DNA from: Rhodoferax sp. TH121
GTDB taxonomy: Bacteria; Pseudomonadota; Gammaproteobacteria; Burkholderiales; Burkholderiaceae_C
Direction: 5' to 3'
Assembly (NCBI RefSeq): GCF_002251855.1
Contig: NZ_NOXW01000017.1
Location: 86,380 to 150,379, forward strand
Length of the DNA: 64,000 nt
The translations under genes and the position numbers were made by a program. The notes beneath the pieces are model-generated. The model was not told the DNA's origin, made no database searches, and worked only from the letters and a program-made list of their open reading frames with translations. Below are positions 36,075-48,318 of the stretch, piece by piece. Within the stretch, counting starts at the first letter, position 1; the number at the start of each line of letters is the position of its first letter.

Positions 36075-36971
36075 TCAGTTGCGCTCCCGGGCAGCATAAA
36101 ACTGGACGGCGGCCAGCGCGGCCACCAGCAACACGATGACATACGACACCGTCGCGGCATAGCCAAAGTTGGGCACGAACTTGAACGACAGGTTGTAGAT
36201 GTACATGGACAGCGTGAGCGTGTTGTCCGAGAACACGGTGCCCACGGTGGTGATGTTCATGGGTTCATCAAATAACTGCAGCGTGCCGATGGTGGAAGTC
36301 ACGGTGGTGAACAGGATCACCGGCTTGAGATTCGGGATGGTGATGGACACAAAGCGGCGGTAGGCTGAGATGCCATCGATGCGGGCAGCCTCGTAGATCG
36401 ACTTGTCGATGTTCTGCATGGCCGCGAGATAAAAGATCATGTTGTAGCCAGTCCAGCGCCAGGTGATGGCGATGATGATGACCACCTTGGACCAAAACGG
36501 ATCGTTGAGCCAGGGAATGGGCTCGCTGATGAGGCCCAGCCACGCCAGTGCGTGGTTGACCAGGCCGTCATACGAAAACATGCTCTTGAAGACCACTGAA
36601 TACGCCACCAGCGAGGTCACGCAGGGCAGAAACACCGCCGTGCGCAACAGCCCGCGAAAGCGCAGGTTTGGCATGTTCAGGCAGCTGGCCATGACCAGCG
36701 CCAGCAAGAGCATGATGGGCACCTGGATCACCAGGAAGATGCAGGTGTTTTGCAGGGCCTTCAGAAAGACCGGATCACTGGCCAGACGCACCACGTTGCC
36801 CATACCTACGAACTCGACCACCGTTCCCTGCCCGGCGTGCAGAGACATCCACAGCGATCGGACGATCGGGTAGGCCATGAAGACCCCGATCAGCCCGAGT
36901 GCGATGGAAACAAATAGCCAACCGTTGACGTCGTAAAAACGCCGGTAGCTGGTCGTAGGCTTGGGCGCCAT
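36075..36971 (-). CDS. carbohydrate ABC transporter permease (MalF type)
   Basis: 298 residues, about six transmembrane segments. The EAA loop is SIYEAARIDGISAYRRFVSI, which docks the ATPase. It lies second in the operon, 30 bp after the binding-protein gene. Substrate is inferred from the flanking galactosidases. Confidence 0.9.
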   Translation of the reverse strand: MAPKPTTSYRRFYDVNGWLFVSIALGLIGVFMAYPIVRSLWMSLHAGQGTVVEFVGMGNVVRLASDPVFLKALQNTCIFLVIQVPIMLLLALVMASCLNMPNLRFRGLLRTAVFLPCVTSLVAYSVVFKSMFSYDGLVNHALAWLGLISEPIPWLNDPFWSKVVIIIAITWRWTGYNMIFYLAAMQNIDKSIYEAARIDGISAYRRFVSITIPNLKPVILFTTVTSTIGTLQLFDEPMNITTVGTVFSDNTLTLSMYIYNLSFKFVPNFGYAATVSYVIVLLVAALAAVQFYAARERN

Positions 36972-37001
36972 GGTGCTCCTTTGGTGCAGTGTTGCCGCGT
37001 C

Positions 37002-38276
37002 TTACTTGATTTGCGACGCGAGCTGGTTGTGGATGTTTTCCAGCGCCTTCTCGACGGGCAGGCCTTGTGCCAAAGCTGGCAGTTGGGCGGCCACGGCAGC
37101 GTCACCTTCGGCGGTGTAAATGCCGTAGTTCACGCTAGGCACCTTGCCCATCCAGTCGCTGAACTGCTGCCACACCTTGGCACCACCGAAGAAGGGGTCC
37201 GCTTCGGAGTAGGCTTTGCCGCTGCGCGATGCCAGCAGCGAGCCCACGGCGCCGCGGGACTGCAGGATGTTTTGGTAGAAATCCACATCCTTGGCGTATA
37301 CCTCGTTCAGGAAGTCCGCAGCGGCGGCCTTTTCTTTGCCTGCGGCCAGCACATACCAGCTGGAGCCGCCCAGGTTGGACGCGTTGGTGGCGCCTGGCAC
37401 ATTCAGGCGGGGGGTGGCGGCCACCGCCCATTTGCCGGACTGGCTGGCTTCGGCTTTGACCGAGCCAGTGATCCATACGCCGGTGATGACAGACGCCACA
37501 TCACCCTTGTTCAGCGCACCGACCCACTCGCCCCAACCGGAGGTGGGTTTGTAGACACCGGTCTTCATGAACTTGGTCTGCACTTCCAGTGCGGCCTTCA
37601 GCGCGGGGTTGTTCTTGATGTCGAGCTTGCCGTCTTTGTCGAAGTACCAGCGACCGGCAGACTGCATCATGATGCGGATGCTGGCGATGTCTTGCGGGTC
37701 CATGGCAAACATCTTCTTGCCGGTCTTGGCTTCGACTTGCTTGCCGATTTCCAGGTAGCGATCCCAGGTGATGTTTTGCATGTCCTTGTCGCTGAAGCCG
37801 GCCTGCTTGATCAGGTCGCTGCGGTAGTACATGCCGGTGGTGCCGGTGTCAAAGGGCAGGCCGTAGACTTTGCCACCCATGCTCATCAGGTTGACCTTGT
37901 AGTTGGCAAAGGCCTTGTGGTCCACCTTACCAGACAGGGGCTCAAACGCACCAGGGAAAGAACGCAGGTACTTGGGGGCGTTGTAGTCCTCCACCAGCAC
38001 GATATCAGGCAGGGTTTTGGTCACGCCGGAGGCGAGCGTGGTCTGCAACTTTTGCTCCACGTCGGCCTTGGCCATGTCGATGATCTTGAAGGTCACGCCA
38101 GGGTGCTTGGCGGTGTAGCGCTTGGCCGCCTCTTGCATGATGGCGATGTTGAAGTTGGGGTCCCAGGCCCAGATGGTGACTTCACCCGCGTTGGCGGCGT
38201 GGCTGGCCATCAGGCCGGAGGTGCTCAAGGCCAGACCGATCATGGTGCTGAGGGTGCTGCGTTTGGCGAAATTCAT
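37002..38276 (-). CDS. extracellular sugar-binding protein of the galactoside importer
   Basis: 424-residue CUT1 solute-binding protein. A signal peptide ends SHAANA, and the mature part starts GEVTIWAWDPNFNIAIMQEA. GLPFDTGTTGMYYRSDL is the usual hinge-region block. It heads the minus-strand operon and is divergent from lacI, with two LacI-type operators in the 362-bp gap. It likely captures alpha- or beta-galactosides in the periplasm. Confidence 0.9.
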   Translation of the reverse strand: MNFAKRSTLSTMIGLALSTSGLMASHAANAGEVTIWAWDPNFNIAIMQEAAKRYTAKHPGVTFKIIDMAKADVEQKLQTTLASGVTKTLPDIVLVEDYNAPKYLRSFPGAFEPLSGKVDHKAFANYKVNLMSMGGKVYGLPFDTGTTGMYYRSDLIKQAGFSDKDMQNITWDRYLEIGKQVEAKTGKKMFAMDPQDIASIRIMMQSAGRWYFDKDGKLDIKNNPALKAALEVQTKFMKTGVYKPTSGWGEWVGALNKGDVASVITGVWITGSVKAEASQSGKWAVAATPRLNVPGATNASNLGGSSWYVLAAGKEKAAAADFLNEVYAKDVDFYQNILQSRGAVGSLLASRSGKAYSEADPFFGGAKVWQQFSDWMGKVPSVNYGIYTAEGDAAVAAQLPALAQGLPVEKALENIHNQLASQIK

Positions 38277-38402
38277 GGTGTGTTTTCCTGTCTCTGTGTC
38301 AATGAATAAAGTGGCAAGTGGCGCCCAGTGGAACACTGGTGCACACGGCTTGTTGTCTCCGGTTTGCGTGTGATGACGGTGGTGCGACTGGCATCCTTTC
38401 CA

Positions 38403-38422
38403 AAATTTAAGCGGTTAAATTT
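38403..38422. promoter_or_regulatory. LacI-family operator 1
   Basis: AAATTTAAGCGGTTAAATTT: perfect 8-bp inverted arms around GCGG with the central CG typical of LacI/PurR operators. It lies 127 bp before the binding-protein start and 217 bp before lacI. Confidence 0.75.
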
Positions 38423-38457
38423 CTGGCCCGACCTGCGGCCCGCATGCGCTGATTCGC

Positions 38458-38487
38458 CAAGGGAGCGACATCCCGGAAGCTCCCTTG
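38458..38487. promoter_or_regulatory. hairpin between the two LacI-type operators
   Basis: CAAGGGAGC (38458-38466) and GCTCCCTTG (38479-38487) are perfect 9-bp arms with a 12-nt loop. No U-run follows on either strand, so it is not a standard terminator. It may be a separate protein site or a leader hairpin. Confidence 0.4.
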
Positions 38488-38504
38488 CTACACCTCGAAA
38501 ATTA

Positions 38505-38524
38505 AAATTTAAGCGGTTAAATTC
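38505..38524. promoter_or_regulatory. LacI-family operator 2
   Basis: AAATTTAAGCGGTTAAATTC: identical to operator 1 in 19 of 20 positions, centred 102 bp away, close to lacI. Two spaced sites would allow a looped repression complex and autoregulation. Confidence 0.75.
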
Positions 38525-38638
38525 AGCAATTTTTGGAGTATACCTAGGGGTGCTCGCAAATATGCCGGCCACTAGGGTAAATCCTAGGATTCAAAAAAAC
38601 GTATCGATTCATGCCAATTCACACCACGTTGCAGCGCC

Positions 38639-39655
38639 ATGGCCACCCTGAGTGAAGTTGCCCGATTGGCCGGTGTCACCACCGCCACTGTTTCTAATGT
38701 GCTGCGCAACACGCAGAAGGTAAAGCCTGCCACCGTGCAAAAGGTGCAGGAAGCCATCGCTGCCACTGGCTACCGGCCCAACCTTATGGCGCGCGCCCTG
38801 GCTGAGGGCAAGTCGTCCATGGTGGCGTTGGTGCTGCCCGACATCAACAACCCTTTTTACCCAGAGTTTGTGCGGGTGGCCGAGCGCGTGGCGCGGCACC
38901 GCAACTACTTTTTGATGGTGTGCAACACCGACGAGCGCCCCGACATTGGCCGCGCGTATCTGCACCAGATTGCGGGAACCTTGGCCGATGGCGTGCTGGT
39001 GCTGCACACCGGCATCAGCGCCGACGACATCAACGAGCTCAAGACCCGCCGCTCCCCCATCGTGCTGGCATCGGAAGAACAGGTAGACCTGGCCAACCAA
39101 ATCCCCCACGTGGTGGTGAACTTCCACCGTGCGGGCGAGATTGCGGGCCAGCATTTGCTGGCGCTGGGGCATCGCCGCATCGGTGCCATTGTTGGGTGTG
39201 GCCTGGAGGGCATGCAGCTCGGCCGCCTCAACGGTTTCAAGAGCGCACTCGCTACCAGCGGCTTGACCTTGGACGATGCGATGGTCCGCAACGTAAGTGA
39301 CACCGTGGCCGGCGGCCACGAAGCCACCGACGCGCTGCTGGAACAGCACCCCGACATCACCGCCATTTTTTGCACCAACGACTTGATGGCCTACGGTGCC
39401 AGCCAAGCACTGGCCGATCGCGGCATCCGAATTCCACAAGACATTTCGCTGATCGGCGTGACGGACATCCAGCTGGCGCGCGACATGCGCCCGGCACTGA
39501 CCACGGTGGCCTTGGGCATTGAGCAGGTTGCCACCATCTCCATCGACCTGTTGTTGGACTTGATCGAAAACCCGCAGCACCAGCCCACGATCGTGCACGT
39601 GCCCGACCCGGTGTTGGTGGTGCGTGCGTCCACGGCTACAGTGCGTGCCAGTTAG
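38639..39655 (+). CDS. LacI family transcriptional regulator of the galactoside operon
   Basis: 338 residues. The N-terminal LacI HTH MATLSEVARLAGVTTATVSN is followed by a hinge helix and a periplasmic-binding-like sensor domain (ALVLPDINNPFYPEFVRVAE; IFCTNDLMAYGASQAL). It diverges from the galactoside transporter/glycosidase operon and should repress it through the two palindromes in between, released by a galactoside. The sugar effector is inferred. The 3' end converges on ridA. Confidence 0.92.
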   Translation: MATLSEVARLAGVTTATVSNVLRNTQKVKPATVQKVQEAIAATGYRPNLMARALAEGKSSMVALVLPDINNPFYPEFVRVAERVARHRNYFLMVCNTDERPDIGRAYLHQIAGTLADGVLVLHTGISADDINELKTRRSPIVLASEEQVDLANQIPHVVVNFHRAGEIAGQHLLALGHRRIGAIVGCGLEGMQLGRLNGFKSALATSGLTLDDAMVRNVSDTVAGGHEATDALLEQHPDITAIFCTNDLMAYGASQALADRGIRIPQDISLIGVTDIQLARDMRPALTTVALGIEQVATISIDLLLDLIENPQHQPTIVHVPDPVLVVRASTATVRAS

Positions 39656-39694
39656 TGGACGCTGATGGGGTTATCCGAGAAACGCAGCTAATCT

Positions 39695-39752
39695 GCTATG
39701 GAAATAGGAGCTGTTTGCGCAGTATTCATGAGCACTACGCGCATATTTGGCC
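39695..39752. repeat. dispersed palindromic element between lacI and ridA
   Basis: GCTATGGAAATAGGAGCTG, TTTGCGCAGTATTCATGAGC and ATATTTGGCC. It lies in the convergent gap, where it could fold in either transcript. Confidence 0.65.
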
Positions 39753-39767
39753 AGTAAAGCGGCCCGA

Positions 39768-42744
<2,977 letters not shown>

Positions 42745-42752
42745 TTAATGAC

Positions 42753-42777
42753 CAAACCCCCGGAGGCCGGGGGTTTG
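42753..42777. terminator. GC-rich hairpin between dnaN and gyrB
   Basis: CAAACCCCCGG, AGG loop, CCGGGGGTTTG: an 11-bp perfect stem. No U-run follows in the direction of dnaN transcription, so it may attenuate rather than end transcription, or be an imperfect terminator. Confidence 0.45.
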
Positions 42778-42780
42778 ATT

Positions 42781-42808
42781 GCGCAAGCAGCTACTATTTT
42801 TGTAGCAT
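42781..42808. repeat. dispersed palindromic element, half copy at the end of dnaN
   Basis: On the minus strand GATGCTACAAAAATAGTAGC then TGCTTGCGC, the first hairpin and spacer of the family. It abuts the dnaN stop. Confidence 0.6.
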
Positions 42809-43914
42809 CAGATTCTCATGGGCATCACGACGTACTTGAAGGTGGTGTTGTCCGGAATAGTAATTAGCGCCGAACTGTTGCCGTCCGACAGCTCCACTTT
42901 CACCATCTCCTGCCCCATATTGCTCAGGGCGTCGATCAGGTAGGTGACGTTGAAGCCGATTTCGATGCTGTCACCGCCGTAGTCGATATCCAGTTCGTCC
43001 ACCGCTTCTTCCTGCTCGGCGTTGTTGGACGCCACGCGCAGGCTGCCGGGGTCGATGTTCAGGCGCACGCCCTTGAACTTGTCGCTGGTCAGGATGGCGG
43101 TGCGTTGCAGGGTCTTGAGCAGGGCTTCGCGGCCCAGGGTGATGCTGTTCTTGTGGTTCTTGGGGATGACGCGGTTGTAGTCGGGGAATTTGCCCTCGAC
43201 CAACTTGGTCACGAACTCCATGCCATCAAAGGTGAATTTGGCTTGGTTGTTGGCAAACTGCATCTCGATCGCGCCTTCAGCATCGCTCAGCAGACGTTGC
43301 AATTCGATCACGGTCTTGCGCGGCAAGATTACTTCCTGTTTGGGCACTTCCACGTCGAGTGTGGCGGAAGCAAATGCCAGGCGGTGACCGTCCGTCGCCA
43401 CCAGGCTGAGTTGTTTGCCCTCTGCCACGAACAGGATGCCGTTGAGGTAGTAGCGGATGTCATGCACCGCCATCGCGAAGGACACCTGGCTGAGCAGGTC
43501 CTTCAGGGTCTTTTGCGGCACGCTGAACACGGGGCCAAAGCTGGCCGACTCTTGCACCAGCGGGAAATCTTCGGCTTGCATGGTCTGCAGCGTGAACTTG
43601 CTTTTGCCGCCCTTGAGGATGATCTTGCTCTGGCTGGATTCCAGAGACACCGTCTGGTCACCGGGCATGGTGCGCAGAATGTCGATGAGTTTGCGGGCGC
43701 CGATGGTAGTGGTGAAGTTGCCGGTGTCTCCGCCCAGCTCTGCGGTGGTGCGGATCTGGATTTCCAGATCGCTGGTGGTCAGCTGGATCGATGTCCCCGT
43801 TTTGCGCAACAGCACGTTGGCCAGGATAGGCAGCGTATGGCGGCGCTCGACAATACCGGCCACCGACTGCAGAACCGATAGAACCTTGTCTTGCGTTGCC
43901 TTCAATACGATCAT
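42808..43914 (-). CDS. dnaN: DNA polymerase III subunit beta (sliding clamp)
   Basis: 368 residues in three clamp domains. It starts MIVLKATQDKVLSVLQSVAG, chosen over a start nine codons upstream because it matches the family. It ends with the conserved YVVMPMRI. It encircles DNA and tethers polymerase III. Transcribed behind dnaA with a 124-bp gap in which I see no gene. Confidence 0.98.
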   Translation of the reverse strand: MIVLKATQDKVLSVLQSVAGIVERRHTLPILANVLLRKTGTSIQLTTSDLEIQIRTTAELGGDTGNFTTTIGARKLIDILRTMPGDQTVSLESSQSKIILKGGKSKFTLQTMQAEDFPLVQESASFGPVFSVPQKTLKDLLSQVSFAMAVHDIRYYLNGILFVAEGKQLSLVATDGHRLAFASATLDVEVPKQEVILPRKTVIELQRLLSDAEGAIEMQFANNQAKFTFDGMEFVTKLVEGKFPDYNRVIPKNHKNSITLGREALLKTLQRTAILTSDKFKGVRLNIDPGSLRVASNNAEQEEAVDELDIDYGGDSIEIGFNVTYLIDALSNMGQEMVKVELSDGNSSALITIPDNTTFKYVVMPMRI

Positions 43915-44038
43915 GTCAACCTCTTTTTGAAACTCAACCATGGATGCATGGCCCCCAAAAGCCCTGCATTTACAAACAATCTCACCATTTTCCCCTTTTT
44001 TGATAGCGACTTGAGGGGTCTGGCACTTGTTTTTACAT

Positions 44039-45451
44039 TCAACCCTTCAGGGTCTGCTCCAGCACATGCAGCTGCTGGTTCAGCTCCGTGAGCTGCTGGC
44101 GCTCCCCGCCGATTTTGCGTACCGCGTGCAGCACCGTGGTGTGGTCCCGCCCCCCAAATAACTCTCCGATTTCGGGCAAGCTTTTTTGGGTCAGCTCCTT
44201 GGCCAAATACATGGCAATCTGGCGGGGCCGGGCGATGCTGGCAGGGCGCTTCTTGCTGTACATGTCGGCGACCTTGATCTTGTAATAGTCGGCCACGGTT
44301 TTCTGGATGTTTTCCACAGAAATTTGGCGGTTCTGGATCGACAGCAGATCGCGCAGCGCTTCACGGGCCAACTGGATCGAAATCTCTTTCTGGTTGAAAC
44401 GTGAGTAGGCCAGGATCTTGCGCAGCGCGCCTTCCAGTTCTCGAACGTTGGAGCGGACATTCTTGGCCACGAAAAAGGCTACCTCTTCCGGCATGTCTGA
44501 CCCCTCAGCACGTGCCTTGTTGATCAGAATGGCTACACGCATCTCTAACTCGGGCGGCTCGATAGCCACCGTGAGGCCTGAGTCAAAGCGTGACACCAAA
44601 CGCTCGTGGATATCTGCCAATCCCTTGGGATAAGTGTCGCTGGTCATCACGATGTGCGACTTTTTGGCCAACAATGCCTCGAACGCATTGAAGAACTCTT
44701 CCTGGGTCCGGTCTTTGTTGGCGAAGAACTGGACATCGTCAATCAGCAGCAAATCCAGAGAGTGGTAGCGCTCCTTGAATTCGTCGAAAGTTTTGCGCTG
44801 GTAGGCCTTAACCACATCAGATACAAATTGTTCTGCATGGATGTAGAGAACTTTAGCGCCCGGTTTGTCGGCAAGTAGGCGGTTACCCACAGCGTGCATC
44901 AAGTGGGTCTTGCCCAAGCCCACGCCGCCATAGATGAACAGCGGGTTGTACAGGTGTCCGGGCATGGTCGCCACGTGCATGGCTGCGGCACGCGCCATGC
45001 GGTTGGCTGTGCCCTCGACCAGACTCTCAAAAGTCAGCAGGCTGTTGAGTCGATTTTTGGGGCCGCCGCCAACACGATCTTCTCCCACCTCGACTTCGTC
45101 AACCACCGCTGGAACTTCTGCCATGCGCGGCGTAGCAATTTGCCTGACAGGTATTTCCCGAGGAGTGATCGCTAACTCAACAAGAACCGGCTGGCCGTAA
45201 AGCTTTTCCAGCAGAGCGGCGATACGTTGGCTGTATTGGGCTCGCACCCAGTCCAATTTGAAGCGGTTGGCCACAAATATGGTGGCCTTGGACATGTCGT
45301 CATGCACCTGGGCAGCCAAGGGCTTGATCCAGGTGTTGAACTGCTGTTCGGGTAGCTCTTGGGCCAGTTGGTCCACGCAGCTTTGCCACAGGCTTTGGCC
45401 AAGCTCTTGACTGTGGGAGTCTGGGGTATGGGGGGGGAGTCCCTGGGTCAT
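44039..45451 (-). CDS. dnaA: chromosomal replication initiator protein DnaA
   Basis: 470 residues. Domain I ([20 protein letters not shown]), a short linker, then AAA+ with Walker [10 protein letters not shown] and Walker [11 protein letters not shown]. Domain IV has the DnaA signature [15 protein letters not shown]. It binds TTATCCACA boxes and melts the origin. It diverges from rpmH, and two DnaA boxes lie just upstream, which also allows autoregulation. Confidence 0.98.
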   Translation of the reverse strand: MTQGLPPHTPDSHSQELGQSLWQSCVDQLAQELPEQQFNTWIKPLAAQVHDDMSKATIFVANRFKLDWVRAQYSQRIAALLEKLYGQPVLVELAITPREIPVRQIATPRMAEVPAVVDEVEVGEDRVGGGPKNRLNSLLTFESLVEGTANRMARAAAMHVATMPGHLYNPLFIYGGVGLGKTHLMHAVGNRLLADKPGAKVLYIHAEQFVSDVVKAYQRKTFDEFKERYHSLDLLLIDDVQFFANKDRTQEEFFNAFEALLAKKSHIVMTSDTYPKGLADIHERLVSRFDSGLTVAIEPPELEMRVAILINKARAEGSDMPEEVAFFVAKNVRSNVRELEGALRKILAYSRFNQKEISIQLAREALRDLLSIQNRQISVENIQKTVADYYKIKVADMYSKKRPASIARPRQIAMYLAKELTQKSLPEIGELFGGRDHTTVLHAVRKIGGERQQLTELNQQLHVLEQTLKG

Positions 45452-45581
45452 CGTGGGGGTCAGCTTCTGTGGATAGTTATGAATTGCTGCGCATTGGATT
45501 GTAATTTATCAAGACTTTATCCACATTCTGCCCGGCAGAGTCCAATCTTACAGTGCTGCACACCATGTGCATCCTAAGGTG
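45452..45581. other. probable oriC segment between dnaA and rpmH
   Basis: It contains one perfect DnaA box TTATCCACA (45517-45525) and one box with a single mismatch on the other strand (45468-45476). An AT-rich stretch, GTAATTTATCAAGACTTTAT, lies beside the perfect box. The dnaA/rpmH junction is the usual origin site in this group. The small number of boxes leaves doubt whether this is the full origin. Confidence 0.55.
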
Positions 45582-45610
45582 TTGCTGTGGTTGAGAAAAT
45601 TTGCGATAAT
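45582..45610 (+). promoter_or_regulatory. candidate promoter of the rpmH-rnpA operon
   Basis: TTGCTG, a 17-bp spacer, then GATAAT preceded by TG one base away (extended -10). It lies about 104 bp before rpmH. Confidence 0.55.
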
Positions 45611-45713
45611 GCCGGGTTCCCCTGATTGTGTTCGGGGCGATAGACCGAAATTCGTGCCTTTTTTCCTTGTGGAGTGGGTACGGATACCCACTGAGCCTGT
45701 TAGGAAAATTGAC

Positions 45714-45848
45714 ATGAAACGCACTTACCAACCCTCCAAAATCCGCCGTGCACGCACCCATGGTTTTCTGGTTCGCATGAAGACCCGTGGCGGTCGCGCT
45801 GTGATCAATGCACGCCGCGCCAAGGGCCGCAAGCGCCTGGCAGTCTAA
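45714..45848 (+). CDS. rpmH: 50S ribosomal protein L34
   Basis: 44 residues, [20 protein letters not shown] to the KGRKRLAV end: the complete universal L34 sequence. It starts behind TAGGAAAA. First gene of the rpmH-rnpA-yidD-yidC-mnmE order. Confidence 0.98.
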   Translation: MKRTYQPSKIRRARTHGFLVRMKTRGGRAVINARRAKGRKRLAV

Positions 45849-45884
45849 TTCGCGCGGATCTGGCAAACCAAGGCTGACTGGCTT

Positions 45885-46331
45885 TTGGTCCTTGCAGATT
45901 CGCCACATGCCGGCAACGCCCCGGTGCGGCGCCTCAAAACCCGTGCCCAGTTTCAAGCGGTGCTTGGCGGGATAACTGTGTCCAAAACAGCGCATTTTGC
46001 TTTGCATGCCCGGGCAGTGGCAACGGCCTCCGACGCGTCGGAGGCTTTGTTGTTTCCGGGCGTCGCAGTTTGGCTGGGTGCCATGGTGCCCAAGCGTTGG
46101 GCCAAGCGCGCGGTCACCCGCAACACCATCAAACGGCAGATTTACACGCTTGGCTCCGAGTTGTCTGCCAGCTTGGAGCCGCGTGCCCATGTGGTTCGCT
46201 TGCGCTCTGGTTTTGACCGTGCCCAGTTTCCCAGTGCCACGTCGGATGCGCTCAAGGCTGCTGTGCGCAGTGAGTTGCAGCTGTTGTTTGCACGAGCCCG
46301 GCCCCCTGTTGTGGTGAGTACCAAGCCATGA
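45885..46331 (+). CDS. rnpA: ribonuclease P protein component
   Basis: Up to 148 residues. It binds RNase P RNA for tRNA 5' maturation. Recognised by RRLKTRAQFQAVL near the start and by PKRWAKRAVTRNTIKRQIY, the RNR-type basic motif. No ATG is available. TTG 45885 gives a 13-residue extension, and GTG 45924 would begin directly at VRRLKTRAQF; the true start is uncertain. The stop overlaps yidD (ATGA). Confidence 0.92.
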   Translation: MVLADSPHAGNAPVRRLKTRAQFQAVLGGITVSKTAHFALHARAVATASDASEALLFPGVAVWLGAMVPKRWAKRAVTRNTIKRQIYTLGSELSASLEPRAHVVRLRSGFDRAQFPSATSDALKAAVRSELQLLFARARPPVVVSTKP

Positions 46332-46600
46332 TGCAGGCCGCGCTCATCGGCTTGGTGAAGGCCTATCGGCTCTTTCTCAGCCCGTGGCTGGGGTCGTCCT
46401 GCCGGTTTGAGCCGACCTGTTCGGTGTATTCCCTGCGTGCTTTGCAAGACCATGGTGCTGCAGCCGGCACCTATCTGACGCTCGCCCGCTTGGCCCGTTG
46501 CCATCCTTGGTGCGCGGGCGGGCATGACCCGGTTCCTCTTGAGCGCCCCCGGCTGTTTAGCCGCCTGATTTCCCCTCCTTCTGAAAAGAAACCTTCATGA
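46328..46600 (+). CDS. yidD: membrane protein insertion efficiency factor YidD
   Basis: 90 residues: LVKAYRLFLSPWLGSSCRFE then PTCSVYSLRALQDHG, with the three conserved Cys of the family. It overlaps rnpA and yidC by ATGA junctions. It is a small amphipathic inner-membrane protein assisting YidC. Confidence 0.95.
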   Translation: MMQAALIGLVKAYRLFLSPWLGSSCRFEPTCSVYSLRALQDHGAAAGTYLTLARLARCHPWCAGGHDPVPLERPRLFSRLISPPSEKKPS

Positions 46601-48297
46601 ACGATATTCGCCGCACCATCCTGTGGGTGATTTTTGGCTTTTCCATGGTGCTCCTGTGGGATCAATGGCAAATCCACAACGGCAATAAAGCCACTTTCTT
46701 TCCCAGCCCGCCCAAAACCGCTGCCTCGGTGGCAGCGGCGCCAGCCGGCAAGACGGACGGCTTGGTCCCTGCAGGCGTAGCGCAGGCGGGTGCAGCACCG
46801 GTGGCGCCAGTCGCCCCTGCGGTGACCAGCGAGCGGTTTGAGGTAAGTACCGACGTGCTCAAGCTCACGTTTGATACAGAGGGCGGCTCCTTGGTCCGCT
46901 CCGAGTTCCTCAAGTACTCGGACATGGCTGACAAGATTCGCAATTTTGTGCTGTTGGACGATTCCAAGGATCGTGTGTACCTCGCACAAACTGGCGTGAT
47001 TCCCGGGGCCGTGGGAGGGGCATCGCCCACGCACAAGTCGGTCATGACAGTGAGTGGTGATCGCGCATTGAAGGACGGTCAGGATGAGTTGGTAATTACC
47101 TTTACCTCGCCAGAGTTGGGTGGCTTGAAGCTGGTCAAGACCTATACCTTGCGCCGCGGGGCGTACGACATTGCCGTCAAGCATGAACTGACCAATGCGT
47201 CCAGCGCGGCTCTGTCGCCCCAGCTGTATTTGCAACTGGTGCGTGATGGCAACAAACCGGCTGGTGAGTCTTCTTTCTATTCCACATTCACCGGCCCTGC
47301 GGTGTACACCGAGGCCAAGAAGTACCAAAAGGTGGAATTCAGCGAAATCAAGAAGAAGAGTGCCACCTTTGAGAAAGAAGCCGACAACGGCTACATCGCC
47401 ATGGTGCAGCACTACTTTGCCAGCGCTTGGATTTTGCCCGCGGGCATCACACGCACTTACTCACTGGATGGCGTGGATATCGGCTCCAGTACGGCTGACT
47501 GCTGCTACCGCGCCACCATGATCGCGCCGGTGCCTAGCATCGAGCCCGGCAAGACGCAGTCCATGGCGGCCACCCTGTTTGTTGGCCCGCAGGAAGAAAA
47601 GGCTTTGGAGGCTCTGGCTCCGGGTCTGGAGTTGGTCAAAGACTATGGTTGGTTGACGATTCTGGCCAAGCCTTTGTACTGGTTGCTGGACAAGCTGCAC
47701 GGCTTTATCCAGAACTGGGGCTGGTCCATCGTTGCCCTGGTGCTGTTGCTGAAAATCGCGTTCTATTGGCTCAATGCCAAGGCGTATGCCAGCATGGCCA
47801 AAATGAAGGCGGTCAATCCGCGCATCATGGAAATGCGCGAGCGTTTGAAGGACAACCCGCAGCAAATGCAGCAAGAGATGATGCGCATCTACCGTGAGGA
47901 AAAAGTAAACCCCATGGGTGGTTGCTTCCCCATCATGGTTCAGATCCCGGTGTTTATTGCGCTCTACTGGGTGCTGTTGTCCAGCGTGGAGATGCGTAAT
48001 GCCCCGTGGTTGGGATGGATCCAGGATCTGTCTTCGCCGGATCCCTATTTCATCCTGCCGCTGATCATGACTCTGACGACCTTGCTGCAGACAGCGTTGA
48101 ATCCCGCGCCACCGGACCCGCTGCAGGCCAAGATGATGTGGTTCATGCCGCTGGCGTTCAGCGTGATGTTCTTCTTCTTCCCGTCGGGCCTGGTGTTGTA
48201 CTGGATCACCAACAACATCTTGTCCATTGCGCAGCAGTGGATCATCAACACCCGCATGGGCGTGCCGCCCCAGTTCAACCTGCCCAAGTTCAAGTAA
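46597..48297 (+). CDS. yidC: membrane protein insertase YidC
   Basis: 566 residues. An N-terminal transmembrane helix (ILWVIFGFSMVLLWDQW), a large periplasmic beta domain, then the five-helix insertase core (GWSIVALVLLLKIAFYWLNA; GGCFPIMVQIPVFIALYWVL). Length and order are typical of Gram-negative YidC. It inserts inner-membrane proteins alone or with SecYEG. Confidence 0.97.
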   Translation: MNDIRRTILWVIFGFSMVLLWDQWQIHNGNKATFFPSPPKTAASVAAAPAGKTDGLVPAGVAQAGAAPVAPVAPAVTSERFEVSTDVLKLTFDTEGGSLVRSEFLKYSDMADKIRNFVLLDDSKDRVYLAQTGVIPGAVGGASPTHKSVMTVSGDRALKDGQDELVITFTSPELGGLKLVKTYTLRRGAYDIAVKHELTNASSAALSPQLYLQLVRDGNKPAGESSFYSTFTGPAVYTEAKKYQKVEFSEIKKKSATFEKEADNGYIAMVQHYFASAWILPAGITRTYSLDGVDIGSSTADCCYRATMIAPVPSIEPGKTQSMAATLFVGPQEEKALEALAPGLELVKDYGWLTILAKPLYWLLDKLHGFIQNWGWSIVALVLLLKIAFYWLNAKAYASMAKMKAVNPRIMEMRERLKDNPQQMQQEMMRIYREEKVNPMGGCFPIMVQIPVFIALYWVLLSSVEMRNAPWLGWIQDLSSPDPYFILPLIMTLTTLLQTALNPAPPDPLQAKMMWFMPLAFSVMFFFFPSGLVLYWITNNILSIAQQWIINTRMGVPPQFNLPKFK

Positions 48298-48318
48298 GAA
48301 GGGTCGGGTGATGCGGCT

